A stretch of DNA of 64,000 nucleotides from JAHRVQ01 sp963976815 (lineage in GTDB: Bacteria; Pseudomonadota; Gammaproteobacteria; Pseudomonadales; Azotimanducaceae): NCBI GenBank assembly GCA_963976815.1, contig CAXBLU010000005.1, positions 248,001 through 312,000 on the forward strand, read 5' to 3'. Positions within the stretch are counted from its first letter, which is position 1. The number at the start of each line of letters is the position of its first letter. This document shows, piece by piece, positions 1-9,203 of the stretch. The translations under genes and the position numbers were made by a program. Under the pieces are notes generated by a model. That model had not been told where the DNA came from, searched no databases, and saw only the letters and a program-made list of their open reading frames with translations.

Positions 1-6
1 CTGCGA

Positions 7-954
7 TCAAACTAGCGGCTTCATCCGCCGTTCAAGCCACTCCAACAATATTTGATTGGTCTCGTCAGGTTTCTCCTGCTGAATCCAGTGACCACAGTCC
101 AGAGTATGGATTTCAAGATCCTCAACGGAGTCTGACATATCCATTTGGGGCACCATATCGTGCTCACCATAGATCATCAAAGTTGGTATTTTAACTTTTT
201 GTTCTACATTTGCGGTGGTTTCCCAGTTCCGCGTGAAGTTTCTGTACCAGGAACACGGCCCTTCAAACCCACATTTAGTGAACGCATCTACAAAGACGGC
301 TAACTCTGCTTCGGACATCATCAGCCTGCCCTCAGTCACCTCCATTTCAGCATAATCGATGATGGCTCGTCCGGATGGTTCCTTGGCATCGGACCGATCC
401 AGCCATTGTTCGGTACGGAACATATTGCGAAGAAATCGGTCAGGATTGCTGTGAAAGCTTTTTGCTGCAACATTGGCCTGGCGATTAAAATGGACAATAT
501 AAAAATCTGGTCCAAGCATCTCCTCCCAGAATGCCACGGGTTCAGTGGGTTGTCTGACCATCAGCGGGACAGAGAGGCTGGCGAAGCCAATCATCCGTTC
601 TGGGTGCAATAGGGCATGTTGCCATAGGACAATTGATCCCCAGTCGTGGCCAATATAGATCGCCTTCTCGATGCCAAGTACATCCAACAATCCCAGGTGA
701 TCATCGGTCAGGTGATGGATATCATAGGCTTCAACGTCACGGGGCTTACTCGATGCTCCATAGCCCCGCTGGTTAGGCAGAATGACATGGTATCCGGCGT
801 CTACTAGAGGTTGGATTTGGTAACGCCAGCTATAGGCGAGTTCTGGCCATCCATGGGCAAGTACTAGCGGTATGCCGCCCTGCCCCGCCTCAAACACTTC
901 AAGTTCAATGTTGTTTACCGGCAGCATTCGGGGGGTTGGAAAATCCATGGTCAT
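7..954 (-). CDS. alpha/beta hydrolase, epoxide-hydrolase-like
   Basis: A 315-residue alpha/beta-fold hydrolase. The N-terminal half has the HGWPE oxyanion-hole motif, and IGHDWGS around the nucleophile (Asp in HDW) is typical of epoxide hydrolases and haloalkane dehalogenases rather than serine esterases. A late GEHDMVP segment and the C-terminal CGHWIQ histidine complete the expected triad. I chose ATG 954 because it overlaps the upstream stop codon as ATGA, which suggests translational coupling to the STAS-like gene. An in-frame ATG at 978 would give eight extra residues that look non-homologous. The substrate cannot be told from the sequence; an epoxide is the family-based guess. Confidence 0.85.
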   Translation of the reverse strand: MTMDFPTPRMLPVNNIELEVFEAGQGGIPLVLAHGWPELAYSWRYQIQPLVDAGYHVILPNQRGYGASSKPRDVEAYDIHHLTDDHLGLLDVLGIEKAIYIGHDWGSIVLWQHALLHPERMIGFASLSVPLMVRQPTEPVAFWEEMLGPDFYIVHFNRQANVAAKSFHSNPDRFLRNMFRTEQWLDRSDAKEPSGRAIIDYAEMEVTEGRLMMSEAELAVFVDAFTKCGFEGPCSWYRNFTRNWETTANVEQKVKIPTLMIYGEHDMVPQMDMSDSVEDLEIHTLDCGHWIQQEKPDETNQILLEWLERRMKPLV

Positions 955-1343
955 TCGTCCTTTTGCAGCGCAAGCCACGCTAGCGCATCTTCATGATTGG
1001 TGAATACTTTCATGCGAAAGGAGCCTATCAACTTTAGTAACGCCGCATACATCCGCAGGAGCTGAAAATCAGCCACTCGATTCGTGACAATTGCTGCACG
1101 ATACTGCGCCCCCCTTCTGGTGCTGTACTGTCCGAGTAGTTTAGGTAGCGCACGGATTTCGGAAATTTCGATTCTCGTCAGATTCAACCCACTGATATCC
1201 CATAGGGCCGCCATATTGATCTCAAAGGCAGGATCTTCAAATATTCTGGCGTAGCCCACGGCCAACTCTTCCGCGGTCATCTGGCCCTTCAGACAGGCGA
1301 CCACCACTTTTTCTTTCGCTCTTATCTCAACTTCAACACTCAC
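951..1343 (-). CDS. STAS/SpoIIAA-like domain protein
   Basis: A single-domain protein of 130 residues with alternating strands and helices resembling SpoIIAA-like (STAS superfamily) proteins: an N-terminal beta-hairpin with KGQMTAEE, a central LWDISGL strand, and a C-terminal helix ending FTNHEDALAWL. Such proteins are thought to bind small lipophilic ligands or act as regulatory partners; no specific role is visible here. The start is a GTG at 1343. The stop overlaps the start of the downstream hydrolase by four bases, so the two are probably one transcript. Confidence 0.7.
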   Translation of the reverse strand: MSVEVEIRAKEKVVVACLKGQMTAEELAVGYARIFEDPAFEINMAALWDISGLNLTRIEISEIRALPKLLGQYSTRRGAQYRAAIVTNRVADFQLLRMYAALLKLIGSFRMKVFTNHEDALAWLALQKDE

Positions 1344-1446
1344 AGGCGCGCGATAACTCCTTGATCTTTAGTTGGCTTGTCAAGGCTTGACCTCTAATAC
1401 ACACAGCGACACAATCCTCCAAATTCAAAGAGAAATAGAGGGCTCC

Positions 1447-1740
1447 ATGGCTATAGGTGTTGTTGCAAAACTGAAGATTCAATCGGGGAAAAACGAAGAA
1501 TTTGAAAACGTCTTCGCGGAACTTGAAAAGGCCGTTCACGAAAATGAACCGGGAAACAACTTTTACGCGTTGCATAAATCCAGAGACGATGAAGATACCT
1601 ACATTGTACTGGAGCAGTATGCGGATCAAGATGCGCTGGATGCTCATGGAAAATCGGATCATTTCAAAACCATTGGTGCAAAAATGGGCGCCTGCATGGC
1701 AGGTCGACCGGAAGTTGAGTACATGGATTCCTGCGGCTAG
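1447..1740 (+). CDS. antibiotic biosynthesis monooxygenase (ABM) domain protein
   Basis: A compact 97-residue protein of the ABM/dimeric ferredoxin-like fold. It opens with a VAKLKIQSGKNEEFE strand-helix unit, has a central NNFYALHKS strand and DTYIVLEQY, and then DALDAHGKSDHF, the usual ABM signature near the C-terminus. Members are small cofactor-free monooxygenases or dimeric scaffolds. I preferred ATG 1447, preceded by a purine-rich AGAGGG, over ATG 1372, whose added residues do not resemble the family. It is divergent from the STAS-like gene. Its TAG stop lies within the CTAG shared with the stop of the convergent esterase. Confidence 0.85.
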   Translation: MAIGVVAKLKIQSGKNEEFENVFAELEKAVHENEPGNNFYALHKSRDDEDTYIVLEQYADQDALDAHGKSDHFKTIGAKMGACMAGRPEVEYMDSCG

Positions 1741-2828
1741 GTCACGCTACCGGGCATAAGGTTTTTGTACATGAACGGCAGGGATATATCCATACGATAG
1801 TCGACACTACTGTGATTGTCAGAAAACTCATCGTAGGTATGCTCGATACCTATTGACGCTAACCGGGCCGACAGACGCCGAGCACCAAAGACCAGGGCAT
1901 ATTGATCGCTGCTACCGCAATCGATGTATATGCCCTTTAACCCCTTAAGATTTGTCTGAACCGTTTCACTCTCCACCAGACGAACTGGATCCCAGGCAAG
2001 CCAACGCTGCCAGAGTTCATCATTCAATTCACAGGTTTGCGGCGAAACCGGCAAACGGATTCCGAAAGGTAGTTCCGGTGCTGGATCATAGGTGGCGGCC
2101 ATCGCTAGAATCATCAACACATGCATATCATTACCTGAAATCTTTCTGCTGGCGATCATCTGATTCATAAACGCTTCAATCGAGCCGCCATAGCGCGCCA
2201 GTTGCATTAGTGTCTTAGGAAAGTCTGACAGGTAGGCAAGTTCAAAAGCCATATCCCCTGAATGGCAAGCAACGGCACCCCAGTGCTCGGCGTGTTTCAT
2301 ACCGTGGACAATCGCGCCATAACCGCCACTCGACTTACCGAATAGGCCGCGATGTGATGCCCCCGGCAGAATGCGGAATTGATCTTCAAGGGCAGGTAGC
2401 ATCTCAAGGGTAAGAAAGTCAGCCCAGTTACCCAGCACCGAAGAATTAATATATTGGTTGCCACCTAGCGACGTAAAACAATCGGGAAAGGCGACAATCA
2501 CCTTGCCCATACGACCCTCGCTGATCAGTCGCTCTACTCTCTGTGGCACGCTCTCGGCAAACGCTTTCCAACCGACGTGGGCCAGGCCACTACCCGTAAA
2601 CCCGACAATGTCCACCAGCAGAGGATACTGCTCGTCACTCTTGTCGTATCCTGCCGGCAGGTAGACCGCAATTTGTCGCTGGGTCGGATCACCTAGAATA
2701 TTGTTTGCGATCGCAGTAGATTCCAGGGTGATGGTTTCAATACGACCTTCAAGGGCGGAGAAGTTTTGACTAGGCACAACGCATTCCTGAACAAGCTTAT
2801 TAACTGGCGCAGAGAATACCACAGTCAT
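1737..2828 (-). CDS. putative esterase, enterochelin-esterase/S-formylglutathione-hydrolase-like
   Basis: A 363-residue alpha/beta hydrolase of the putative-esterase (esterase D) type. Features are RQIAVYLPAGYD near residue 60, IVAFPDCFTSLGGNQYINS, and the nucleophile elbow GKSSGGYGA with serine in GxSxG-like context; DNHSSVDYR near the C-terminus carries the likely catalytic histidine. The start is ATG 2828, because further upstream in the same frame lies a rho-independent terminator that belongs to the preceding gene. There is no signal peptide. Its stop overlaps the stop of the convergent ABM gene. The substrate is unknown. Confidence 0.8.
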   Translation of the reverse strand: MTVVFSAPVNKLVQECVVPSQNFSALEGRIETITLESTAIANNILGDPTQRQIAVYLPAGYDKSDEQYPLLVDIVGFTGSGLAHVGWKAFAESVPQRVERLISEGRMGKVIVAFPDCFTSLGGNQYINSSVLGNWADFLTLEMLPALEDQFRILPGASHRGLFGKSSGGYGAIVHGMKHAEHWGAVACHSGDMAFELAYLSDFPKTLMQLARYGGSIEAFMNQMIASRKISGNDMHVLMILAMAATYDPAPELPFGIRLPVSPQTCELNDELWQRWLAWDPVRLVESETVQTNLKGLKGIYIDCGSSDQYALVFGARRLSARLASIGIEHTYDEFSDNHSSVDYRMDISLPFMYKNLMPGSVT

Positions 2829-2844
2829 TGCGGCGGATTTTTGG

Positions 2845-2871
2845 CAAAAAAAAGGTGGCCCAAAGGCCACC
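2845..2871 (-). terminator. rho-independent terminator
   Basis: Read on the minus strand, a seven-base-pair stem GGTGGCC / GGCCACC with a TTTG loop is followed directly by a run of T. It lies 25 bases after the stop of the minus-strand DUF454-like gene and before the esterase start, so it separates those two transcripts. Confidence 0.85.
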
Positions 2872-2895
2872 GAAAATAGGTCTCTTTAGGGGAGA

Positions 2896-3258
2896 CTACT
2901 GCCGTTTAAACAATTTTGAACTGAATTGCGCCAGCTTCGAGATACCGCTGACAACCGACTGGGCACCAAGCAAAAACACGAATTTGATTTTTGCGACGGG
3001 GTTCAGCCCCTTCATTTGAATCATTCGGATCCTTGTGCCACGCATCCAGGCCTGACCCTCACTCCAATGATGAACTCGACTCGACACTTTGCTCAGCACC
3101 ATAACCGCACCGATCAGAAACAAAATCCCTGGGATCACGGGTACAACCAGCCCTGCGAGCCCGATGATGATGAGCACTGCGGCAATGACTGAATAGACCA
3201 CCTTTCCAGTCATACCTGCGGGTATAAAGCGGGTGTTCGTCGGCATTTTGTCCATCAT
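2896..3258 (-). CDS. small membrane protein, DUF454/PGPGW-like
   Basis: A 120-residue inner-membrane protein. Residues about 18-55 form two closely spaced hydrophobic segments joined by VVPVIPGILF, then the pattern SSRVHHW, which resembles DUF454 (YbaN) and PGPGW proteins. The C-terminal half is basic and amphipathic with a further weakly hydrophobic stretch (FVFLLGAQSVVSG). The function of these families is unknown. It is followed by a clear terminator, so it is probably a single-gene transcript. Confidence 0.7.
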   Translation of the reverse strand: MMDKMPTNTRFIPAGMTGKVVYSVIAAVLIIIGLAGLVVPVIPGILFLIGAVMVLSKVSSRVHHWSEGQAWMRGTRIRMIQMKGLNPVAKIKFVFLLGAQSVVSGISKLAQFSSKLFKRQ

Positions 3259-3549
3259 AGTCAGAAAGCACCTTCAAAAAACATTACATACCCTGGCCAT
3301 TGCAGCTAGCGTGCCAACAGTTAAGTCATTGTTTTTATTTGGTTATTTTCTGACCGCATAAACCAAAATTGCCAGATTCACTATTTGGCAGCGAAATTCG
3401 CCAACTGTGACCCGGTTCGCGGTTCACGACCGCCCTGCCATACTATATTGCAACTCTCTCGTCGCTTATGGACACCCTTGGCCACATTACCCGCCCACAC
3501 ACTTCTGACTGCACTCCGAGGCTATTACGCGCCTTCGGCGGGCACTGGT

Positions 3550-5265
3550 ATGACAATCGACCGGTCGACCCTGGTAGGTCTATTACAAAAGTTACCGAGC
3601 CTATCTTCCCAGGCACACAGCGACTCGGTCATTACCCAGTTAAATCAGCACCATCCCGGGATTAGTCTGAGCGTCGAAGATAGGGCCTTGATTATGTTTG
3701 TCGATGACTTCCTGTCGAGAATCCTAAAACAAATTGACATGGAGTTCAGGGTTGAAGCCATGATCCGTCAGCTTTCGCCTCTAGTCGCCGTGGAAGCGCT
3801 GACCAGCGATATACATGCCCTGTTACAACCGCTCAAAATTTATGACCTGTTGGATGCTCTGATAAAGGAATGTGTTGGCTGGAGTGAAGATCTCGGCATA
3901 CTAGGCGAAAAGTATATCGAGAAAACCGAAGCTGTTTTGTTACCTTTATCCAGAGGCAAAATCACGCCATCAGAATGTCTTAAACAGCTTAAAGAAGATT
4001 TACACAGCGAACGCCGCAGACAATACAAACTCGAAGAGAATCTCACCCAGGCGGAACAGCAAAATCTAGTCGCAGACAATGCTCGTCAGGAAACCGCAGA
4101 GATGATCAACCAACAGATGGCCGGCCAGCCACTGGCGCTGTTTATCATTTTTATGATGCAGGGTGCCTGGTACGAATTTGCACAAAAAATCTATACCCGT
4201 TACGGCGTCAAATCCGACCAGTGGAACAAAGTCACGGAATTGACCAAATTGCTGGTCTGGACCCTGCGACCCCAGGCTGAAGCGGCAAAGCAGCAACAAC
4301 TTTTTGTTAGTCTGCCAAAGGACATCAATGCCTTTGCCGCAGAAGTCGATTTTGATACTACCGATGTCACCCAGTGCCTTGGGGATGTAGAAGCTGAATA
4401 TGAAGCGATCAACGAAGGCAACCCGTCACCCCCCTGTGACTTTGACCCTTTGGATACCTCTACAAACGGTGGCATCCAGGGTGAACTCGAAGCGCATTTA
4501 AGGACCGAGGTTGAGTCTATTGATGTGGGTGCATGGTACCTATATGACGACAAGAAAGAAGCTGACGAAAAAATCGCGCGCATCAAATTAATCATCAACA
4601 ATCCAACCTCAGGTCGGCTCGTCTTTACCAACCAGAATCGCAGAAAAGTCATGCACATGACATACATGGAGTTTGCTTCACGATTATCGACCGCAACCGT
4701 CAAGACATTGGACCTATCATCACCTCTCCGGGAAATCGCAAAGGAGCACCTGAACGAAATCATCACCACCATCAAGGCGCAGAAAGCCAGGGAACTAAAA
4801 GAGGAACAATCAGAACAACGTAAACAAATATCTAAACAATTTCTCGCTCAACAGAAAACCCTTATTGGTGATGAGACCAAACGCTTGAAGCAACGAGCCG
4901 CCCTGAAAAAGCGCCGGGCCAAGATATTACGCGAAAAGGTCCAGAAGAAACTGGAGTCAGCAAACCACGCCGTTGGCAGCCTGCGGCCAGACGCCTGGGT
5001 CAAACTACCCCTCATGGAAGGCACCCAGACCCCATGTAAACTGGTCGCCGTGGTGTCGGCGTCGGACAAGTTTATCTTTGCCAATCGAGCGGGCATTAAA
5101 GTCGCGGAGTATACCGCCAGCCAGCTGTCTCACATGATTGTGTCGGAAAACAGCGAAATTCTGGATACCGGTGCTGAGTTCGAAAACGTTCTGGCAACGG
5201 TTGTGACCGGCTTGAGAGAAAACAAAAATAAGAGCTTCGATCAACTGACCGGTACCTCCCAATAG
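3550..5265 (+). CDS. DUF1631 family protein
   Basis: A protein of about 571 residues. The central GAWYEFAQKIYTRYG block followed by LLVWTLRPQ, and the C-terminal AWVKLPL...FIFANRAGIKVAEYTASQL block, match DUF1631, a gammaproteobacterial family sometimes mislabelled thymidine phosphorylase. A long charged helix (roughly residues 410-480, rich in K, E, Q and R) precedes the C-terminal PilZ-like strand region. The frame is open back to 3385, but those residues look non-coding, so I prefer ATG 3550; no strong ribosome binding site decides it. The N-terminal helical region is less conserved-looking. Function is not established; PilZ-like modules suggest a link to cyclic-di-GMP, which is inference. 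Confidence 0.75.
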   Translation: MTIDRSTLVGLLQKLPSLSSQAHSDSVITQLNQHHPGISLSVEDRALIMFVDDFLSRILKQIDMEFRVEAMIRQLSPLVAVEALTSDIHALLQPLKIYDLLDALIKECVGWSEDLGILGEKYIEKTEAVLLPLSRGKITPSECLKQLKEDLHSERRRQYKLEENLTQAEQQNLVADNARQETAEMINQQMAGQPLALFIIFMMQGAWYEFAQKIYTRYGVKSDQWNKVTELTKLLVWTLRPQAEAAKQQQLFVSLPKDINAFAAEVDFDTTDVTQCLGDVEAEYEAINEGNPSPPCDFDPLDTSTNGGIQGELEAHLRTEVESIDVGAWYLYDDKKEADEKIARIKLIINNPTSGRLVFTNQNRRKVMHMTYMEFASRLSTATVKTLDLSSPLREIAKEHLNEIITTIKAQKARELKEEQSEQRKQISKQFLAQQKTLIGDETKRLKQRAALKKRRAKILREKVQKKLESANHAVGSLRPDAWVKLPLMEGTQTPCKLVAVVSASDKFIFANRAGIKVAEYTASQLSHMIVSENSEILDTGAEFENVLATVVTGLRENKNKSFDQLTGTSQ

Positions 5266-5360
5266 TCAGGATTCAGTCACCTCGATACAGTAGTCGCAAT
5301 AAACGCTTTCGTGTAGCCTTGGGTCACAACATTTTTGCATCCTAGCTACCGGAACACGCC

Positions 5361-6578
5361 ATGCTCGATATTAAACCTACCCAACTAAACCTGTCTGCCA
5401 TGCACGAACGCATGCAATGGTATGTAGACGAAGAAATGATTCCTTTTTGCACCACCCTTGTCATGGAAGGGACCGACATTGTTGACCTGAAAACATTTGG
5501 TTCTATGGATGGAGGAGATGGCCGCGCACTTCAGCCCGATACAATTTATCGAATGTACTCGAACACCAAAATTGTGACATCCGTTGCGGCGATGATGTTG
5601 TGGGAAGCCGGAAAATTTGATCTGGACGACCCGTTAGAAAAATTTATTCCAGACTTCGCCAATCTTCAGGTACTCAAGGCTGATGCCAGCTCAATTGAAG
5701 ATACTGAACCCGCCAACAGCTCGATTACTATCAGGCAGCTATTGAGTCATACATCCGGACTCTCCTATGGTTTTATTGAGCCTGAATCCATTATTGATAA
5801 AGCCTATATTGAAGGCGGAGTAAATGCCCTTGCCACCAACGGTCAGACCCTTGCAGGCCTGTGCGAAGCGCTTGGAAAACAACCGCTAGTATTCCAACCC
5901 GGTACTTTTTGGCGTTACAGCCTTGCAACCGACGTCACGGCGAGACTGATCGAAGTCATTTCCGGTCAAGCCTTTGATGAATACTTAAAAGAACATATCT
6001 TCCAGCCCCTCGGTATGCTCGATACAGATTTTTATGTCCCGGAAGAAAAACAGGATCGATTTAGCACCATGTATCGTCCTGAAGACTTTCTCGATCCGCT
6101 CGCTAAGGGTTTAGTCAAAGCGGACGATCCGGTTGAGGGGTCCTACTCCAAACCCAATACATTTTTGTCCGGTGGTGGTGGTCTATGCTCGACTGTACTG
6201 GACTACATCAAACTTATTCAGCTCATCGTTAATAATGGTGAATGGCAAGGGACACGATTGCTTAAGACCGAGACCCTTGACCTGATGCGAACCAATCAGC
6301 TTCCTGAGGGCGTTGTCGTGAACTTCCCCATGTGGGACATGCCAGGCACCACCTTCGGACTTGGTTTTGCATTGAAAGAGCAGCCCGGAGAAGGCGAACC
6401 AGAGGGTGCTATTGGTGAGTATCACTGGGGCGGTATGGCCGGCACCCACTCCTGGATGTCTCCGGGTACCGGTATTACCGCAATGTGCATGACCCAGCGG
6501 ATGCCTGGTTTTTGGCACGCTTTCAGCCATGACTTTAAGCAGCTGGTGTACCAGGCATATAGCAACGCAGCATCGTGA
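5361..6578 (+). CDS. serine hydrolase, class C beta-lactamase/EstB family
   Basis: A 405-residue member of the beta-lactamase-related serine hydrolases. The SxxK catalytic motif is S67-N-T-K70, the tyrosine motif is Y186-S-L, and an HWGG segment near residue 355 stands for the third motif. LLSHTSGLSYG, FQPLGM and LSGGGGLCST are typical of EstB-type esterases and transesterases rather than true beta-lactamases. There is no signal peptide, so it is likely cytoplasmic and an esterase. The downstream coiled-coil gene begins with a GTG that overlaps this stop codon. Confidence 0.85.
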   Translation: MLDIKPTQLNLSAMHERMQWYVDEEMIPFCTTLVMEGTDIVDLKTFGSMDGGDGRALQPDTIYRMYSNTKIVTSVAAMMLWEAGKFDLDDPLEKFIPDFANLQVLKADASSIEDTEPANSSITIRQLLSHTSGLSYGFIEPESIIDKAYIEGGVNALATNGQTLAGLCEALGKQPLVFQPGTFWRYSLATDVTARLIEVISGQAFDEYLKEHIFQPLGMLDTDFYVPEEKQDRFSTMYRPEDFLDPLAKGLVKADDPVEGSYSKPNTFLSGGGGLCSTVLDYIKLIQLIVNNGEWQGTRLLKTETLDLMRTNQLPEGVVVNFPMWDMPGTTFGLGFALKEQPGEGEPEGAIGEYHWGGMAGTHSWMSPGTGITAMCMTQRMPGFWHAFSHDFKQLVYQAYSNAAS

Positions 6579-6820
6579 TTAGCGGTGATATTGATCTCGA
6601 CAAACTGCTTGATGATATTGAGCAGCAGGTCGAGATCTTGTCTGCCATTGCAGCAGACAATGCAATCTTGAATGAACAGTTAAGGTTACTGCAGGCTGTC
6701 CGAGACGCGCTGATTGGCCAGGAGCAGGAGATTGCTCGCCTAACAGAACTGGTAGATCCAGATAGTGATATGGACTTCTCAACCCTGATGGAACTCAAGC
6801 AACAGTCAGAACCTGACTAG
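6575..6820 (+). CDS. small coiled-coil protein
   Basis: An 81-residue acidic protein that I do not recognise. It starts with GTG inside the GTGA overlap with the esterase stop, a coupling that supports it being real. Residues 8-60 form heptad-like helices (LDKLLDDIEQQVEIL, NEQLRLLQAVRDALI, EIARLTELV), predicting a coiled-coil oligomer. No cysteines, no membrane segment and no enzyme motif are seen. It may be an accessory factor of the esterase or simply share its transcript. Confidence 0.6.
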   Translation: MISGDIDLDKLLDDIEQQVEILSAIAADNAILNEQLRLLQAVRDALIGQEQEIARLTELVDPDSDMDFSTLMELKQQSEPD

Positions 6821-6831
6821 TCTAAAAACCT

Positions 6832-7605
6832 TTATGAAAGCCCCGCTAGAAATTTGTCCACCGCTCCATTAAATGCAGCGGGCAGTTCAAAATAACTACT
6901 GTGCCCTACATCACCCAGATTGACGAATTGAGCGCCCGGTGTTGTTGCGGCGAGGGCTTGGATATAACTCGCATCAAATAACACATCCTGATCACCGGTA
7001 ATAAAAAGAGTGGGTACTTTGTATTCCTGTAGCGAGCTTGTATCAATACCCAATTTTGCCTCACCAATTTTGCGCGAGATAACCGAATTCTCAATATTGT
7101 TAAACCGATTTATCGCCCCATAAAGAGCCGCCATTGTTGGGTTCTTGTCTGGAAAGTCTGCCGCCAGCGCCGGAAGCAATCCGCTTGCAATGGTTTTCTC
7201 CAACCGGGCGAGGTCGTTTATAGCTGAGACATGTTGAAAGATGCCAGGTGTGTGGCTCATCACGAGGGCTTCAACCCGCTCTGGAAAATTCACAGCGAGT
7301 TGGCTACCGGTCCAGCCCCCCATGGACTGACAAATCCAGATCGCCGATGTAATGCCCTCGGCATCCATAATCGCCATCGCATCCGACGGGAATAGTGCGG
7401 GTTTGTATTCCTCTACAGAACAGGGGGAGCGACCAAAGTAACGATGATCAAATGCGACAATGCGATAATCGGGGGAGAAATGGGCAATTTGGTTAAACCA
7501 GATGGCTGCATTGCCGCCCATGCCATGGGCGAACATCAGCGTCTTATTTCCTTCGCCGTGGACCTCGTAATAGATGTCCACGCCTTCGTTTTTCACACAG
7601 GGCAT
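6832..7605 (-). CDS. alpha/beta hydrolase
   Basis: A 257-residue alpha/beta hydrolase. It has the HGMGGN oxyanion turn, DHRYFGRS, the nucleophile elbow CQSMGGWTG (serine in SMGG), TGDQDVLFD with the acid residue, and GDVGHSSYFE with the catalytic histidine. The layout is that of 3-oxoadipate enol-lactonase-like carboxylic ester hydrolases, but the substrate cannot be assigned. It is convergent with the coiled-coil gene, ending 11 bases away. Confidence 0.85.
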   Translation of the reverse strand: MPCVKNEGVDIYYEVHGEGNKTLMFAHGMGGNAAIWFNQIAHFSPDYRIVAFDHRYFGRSPCSVEEYKPALFPSDAMAIMDAEGITSAIWICQSMGGWTGSQLAVNFPERVEALVMSHTPGIFQHVSAINDLARLEKTIASGLLPALAADFPDKNPTMAALYGAINRFNNIENSVISRKIGEAKLGIDTSSLQEYKVPTLFITGDQDVLFDASYIQALAATTPGAQFVNLGDVGHSSYFELPAAFNGAVDKFLAGLS

Positions 7606-7803
7606 TGTCGTTTCTCAATTCTTATTATTGCCTCAATTAGAACATGAAACCCTATTGCGGCTCTAGCGCCCAGAGGCGCCTGACAACACAACAAAGCCAG
7701 CTACCCGGCCAAGCCAACTTCAGATACGTGCCAATAACTTACACCCCGATTGGCTATCTCGTAACATCTCGATACTATGGCAAAAACCAAAGGAAGCAGA
7801 TGG

Positions 7804-8670
7804 ATGAAAATTGCAGTCGTAACAGGCACTAGTACCGGAATTGGCCTCACCACGAGCCTTCACCTCGCTCGAAATGGCTATAAAGTATTTGCGGGCATGC
7901 GTAACCTGGCAAAATCAGATGCTCTACGGGAAGCCGCTGAGGCCGAGTCACTGGAAGTTGAAGTGATTCAGCTTGATGTTTGCGACAAAAACTCCATCGA
8001 AGCAGCATTTCGCACAATTGCACAAACCGGCCCCGTAGATGTCCTGGTGAATAATGCCGGCATTGGGGGTTCTTCACCTCTAGAACTCACGCCTGAGGAC
8101 GAGCATCGCCAGATGTTTGATACAAATTACTTTGGGGTTGTGAATTGTATTCAGGCCGTCCTGCCTTCCATGCGCGAACGTGGCTCCGGCAGCATAGTCA
8201 ATATCACCTCGGCTGTTGGACTCATGGCAACTCCCAATCAAATAGCCTACTCCGCCTCTAAGTGGGCGTTGGAATGTCTGGGTGAAGCCTTAGCCCACGA
8301 GGTATATCGATTTGGTGTTCGCGTTGTTAACGTTGAACCAGGTGTCATTATGACCAACATATTCGAAAACTCAGCGGAACAAACTCGCTACGACAAAACC
8401 TCACCCTACCAGCCCATAATGCGCCGTAACGGTAAAGTTTTTGCCGCCGGTTTTCAGCGTGCGGTACAACCAACCCTGGTTGCGGAAACCATCCTCGAAT
8501 CGATCACGACGGACAACTATCAGCTTCGCTGGCCCGTCGGACCAGATGCGGAAGGTTTTTTGCAAGCCCGGCATAAAGTGCAAGCAGAAGACTGGGTAGA
8601 AATGGGTGGCGATCTAAGCGATACAGAATACAACGAGAAGTTTTTGGAAATGTTTGGTCTGCAGCTCTAG
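7804..8670 (+). CDS. short-chain dehydrogenase/reductase (SDR)
   Basis: A classical SDR of 288 residues. The Rossmann nucleotide motif TGTSTGIG is at the N-terminus, NNAGIGG follows, and the catalytic set is S (NITSAVG), Y and K (YSASKWALE). It uses NAD(P)H to interconvert an alcohol and a ketone; the C-terminal substrate-binding part gives no clear substrate. I placed the start at ATG 7804, preceded by AAGGAAG with normal spacing. An earlier in-frame ATG at 7777 would include that ribosome binding site in the coding region. Confidence 0.85.
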   Translation: MKIAVVTGTSTGIGLTTSLHLARNGYKVFAGMRNLAKSDALREAAEAESLEVEVIQLDVCDKNSIEAAFRTIAQTGPVDVLVNNAGIGGSSPLELTPEDEHRQMFDTNYFGVVNCIQAVLPSMRERGSGSIVNITSAVGLMATPNQIAYSASKWALECLGEALAHEVYRFGVRVVNVEPGVIMTNIFENSAEQTRYDKTSPYQPIMRRNGKVFAAGFQRAVQPTLVAETILESITTDNYQLRWPVGPDAEGFLQARHKVQAEDWVEMGGDLSDTEYNEKFLEMFGLQL

Positions 8671-8750
8671 CCTGGTTTAGTTAGTCCGTTGCTCGAGCCT
8701 CAAAAGAGCTCAACCAGATAGCTAATTTGTGCTTTCGGGCCTCCCTACTT

Positions 8751-9203
8751 TCACGCTGCGGTGATGGATTTTTGCATAATATAGTTTTTGTCCCCTTCAC
8801 GAAGGTAGGTACCCGTAGTCTCAAACCCAAAGCCCGCATTTAGTTTGATCATTGAAGGATTAGCTTTTCTAACATGGGTTTCAACGATGTCATAGGGAGA
8901 AGAGCCTAGCCAGTCATGTTGCGCTTGCATCAAGCGTGAGGCAATTCCCTTATGCCTGTGTTCTGGACGTATACCGCCCAACCAACTGTAATAGCGACGG
9001 TGTGTCATTGCGTAGCCAGCCTTAAATCCCACTAATGCACCGCCTTCCCTTGCGATAAATATTGATACATCTGGCTGATTATCGAGCCGCCAACGAAGAT
9101 ACTCTTCCTTCATGTCACCGAACACCTGGCGAGCCAGATCTAAAAGCGCCTCAAATTCAGCATTGATAGTGTCTGCTGCCAGCATCTCAATCGTCAATGT
9201 CAT
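8751..9203 (-). CDS. GNAT family N-acetyltransferase (1 of 4)
   Basis: A 150-residue GNAT acetyltransferase that would transfer acetyl from acetyl-CoA to an amine. The acetyl-CoA-binding motif A is at GGIRPEHRHKGIASRLM, with R/Q-x-x-G-x-G/A seen as HRHKGIA, and the C-terminal NAGFGFETTGTYLREG is a typical GNAT tail. ATG 9203 overlaps the preceding stop as ATGA, so this is the last gene of a coupled run. The substrate is unknown. Confidence 0.85.
   Translation of the reverse strand: MTLTIEMLAADTINAEFEALLDLARQVFGDMKEEYLRWRLDNQPDVSIFIAREGGALVGFKAGYAMTHRRYYSWLGGIRPEHRHKGIASRLMQAQHDWLGSSPYDIVETHVRKANPSMIKLNAGFGFETTGTYLREGDKNYIMQKSITAA

Noticed and set aside
3385..3549. N-terminal extension of the DUF1631 protein
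   Set aside because: The extra 55 residues are Pro/Leu/Arg-rich without helical pattern and have no ribosome binding site at ATG 3385.
4200..4775. A 191-residue minus-strand open frame opposite the DUF1631 gene
   Set aside because: Serine-rich composition and full overlap with a conserved family protein on the other strand mark it as a shadow.
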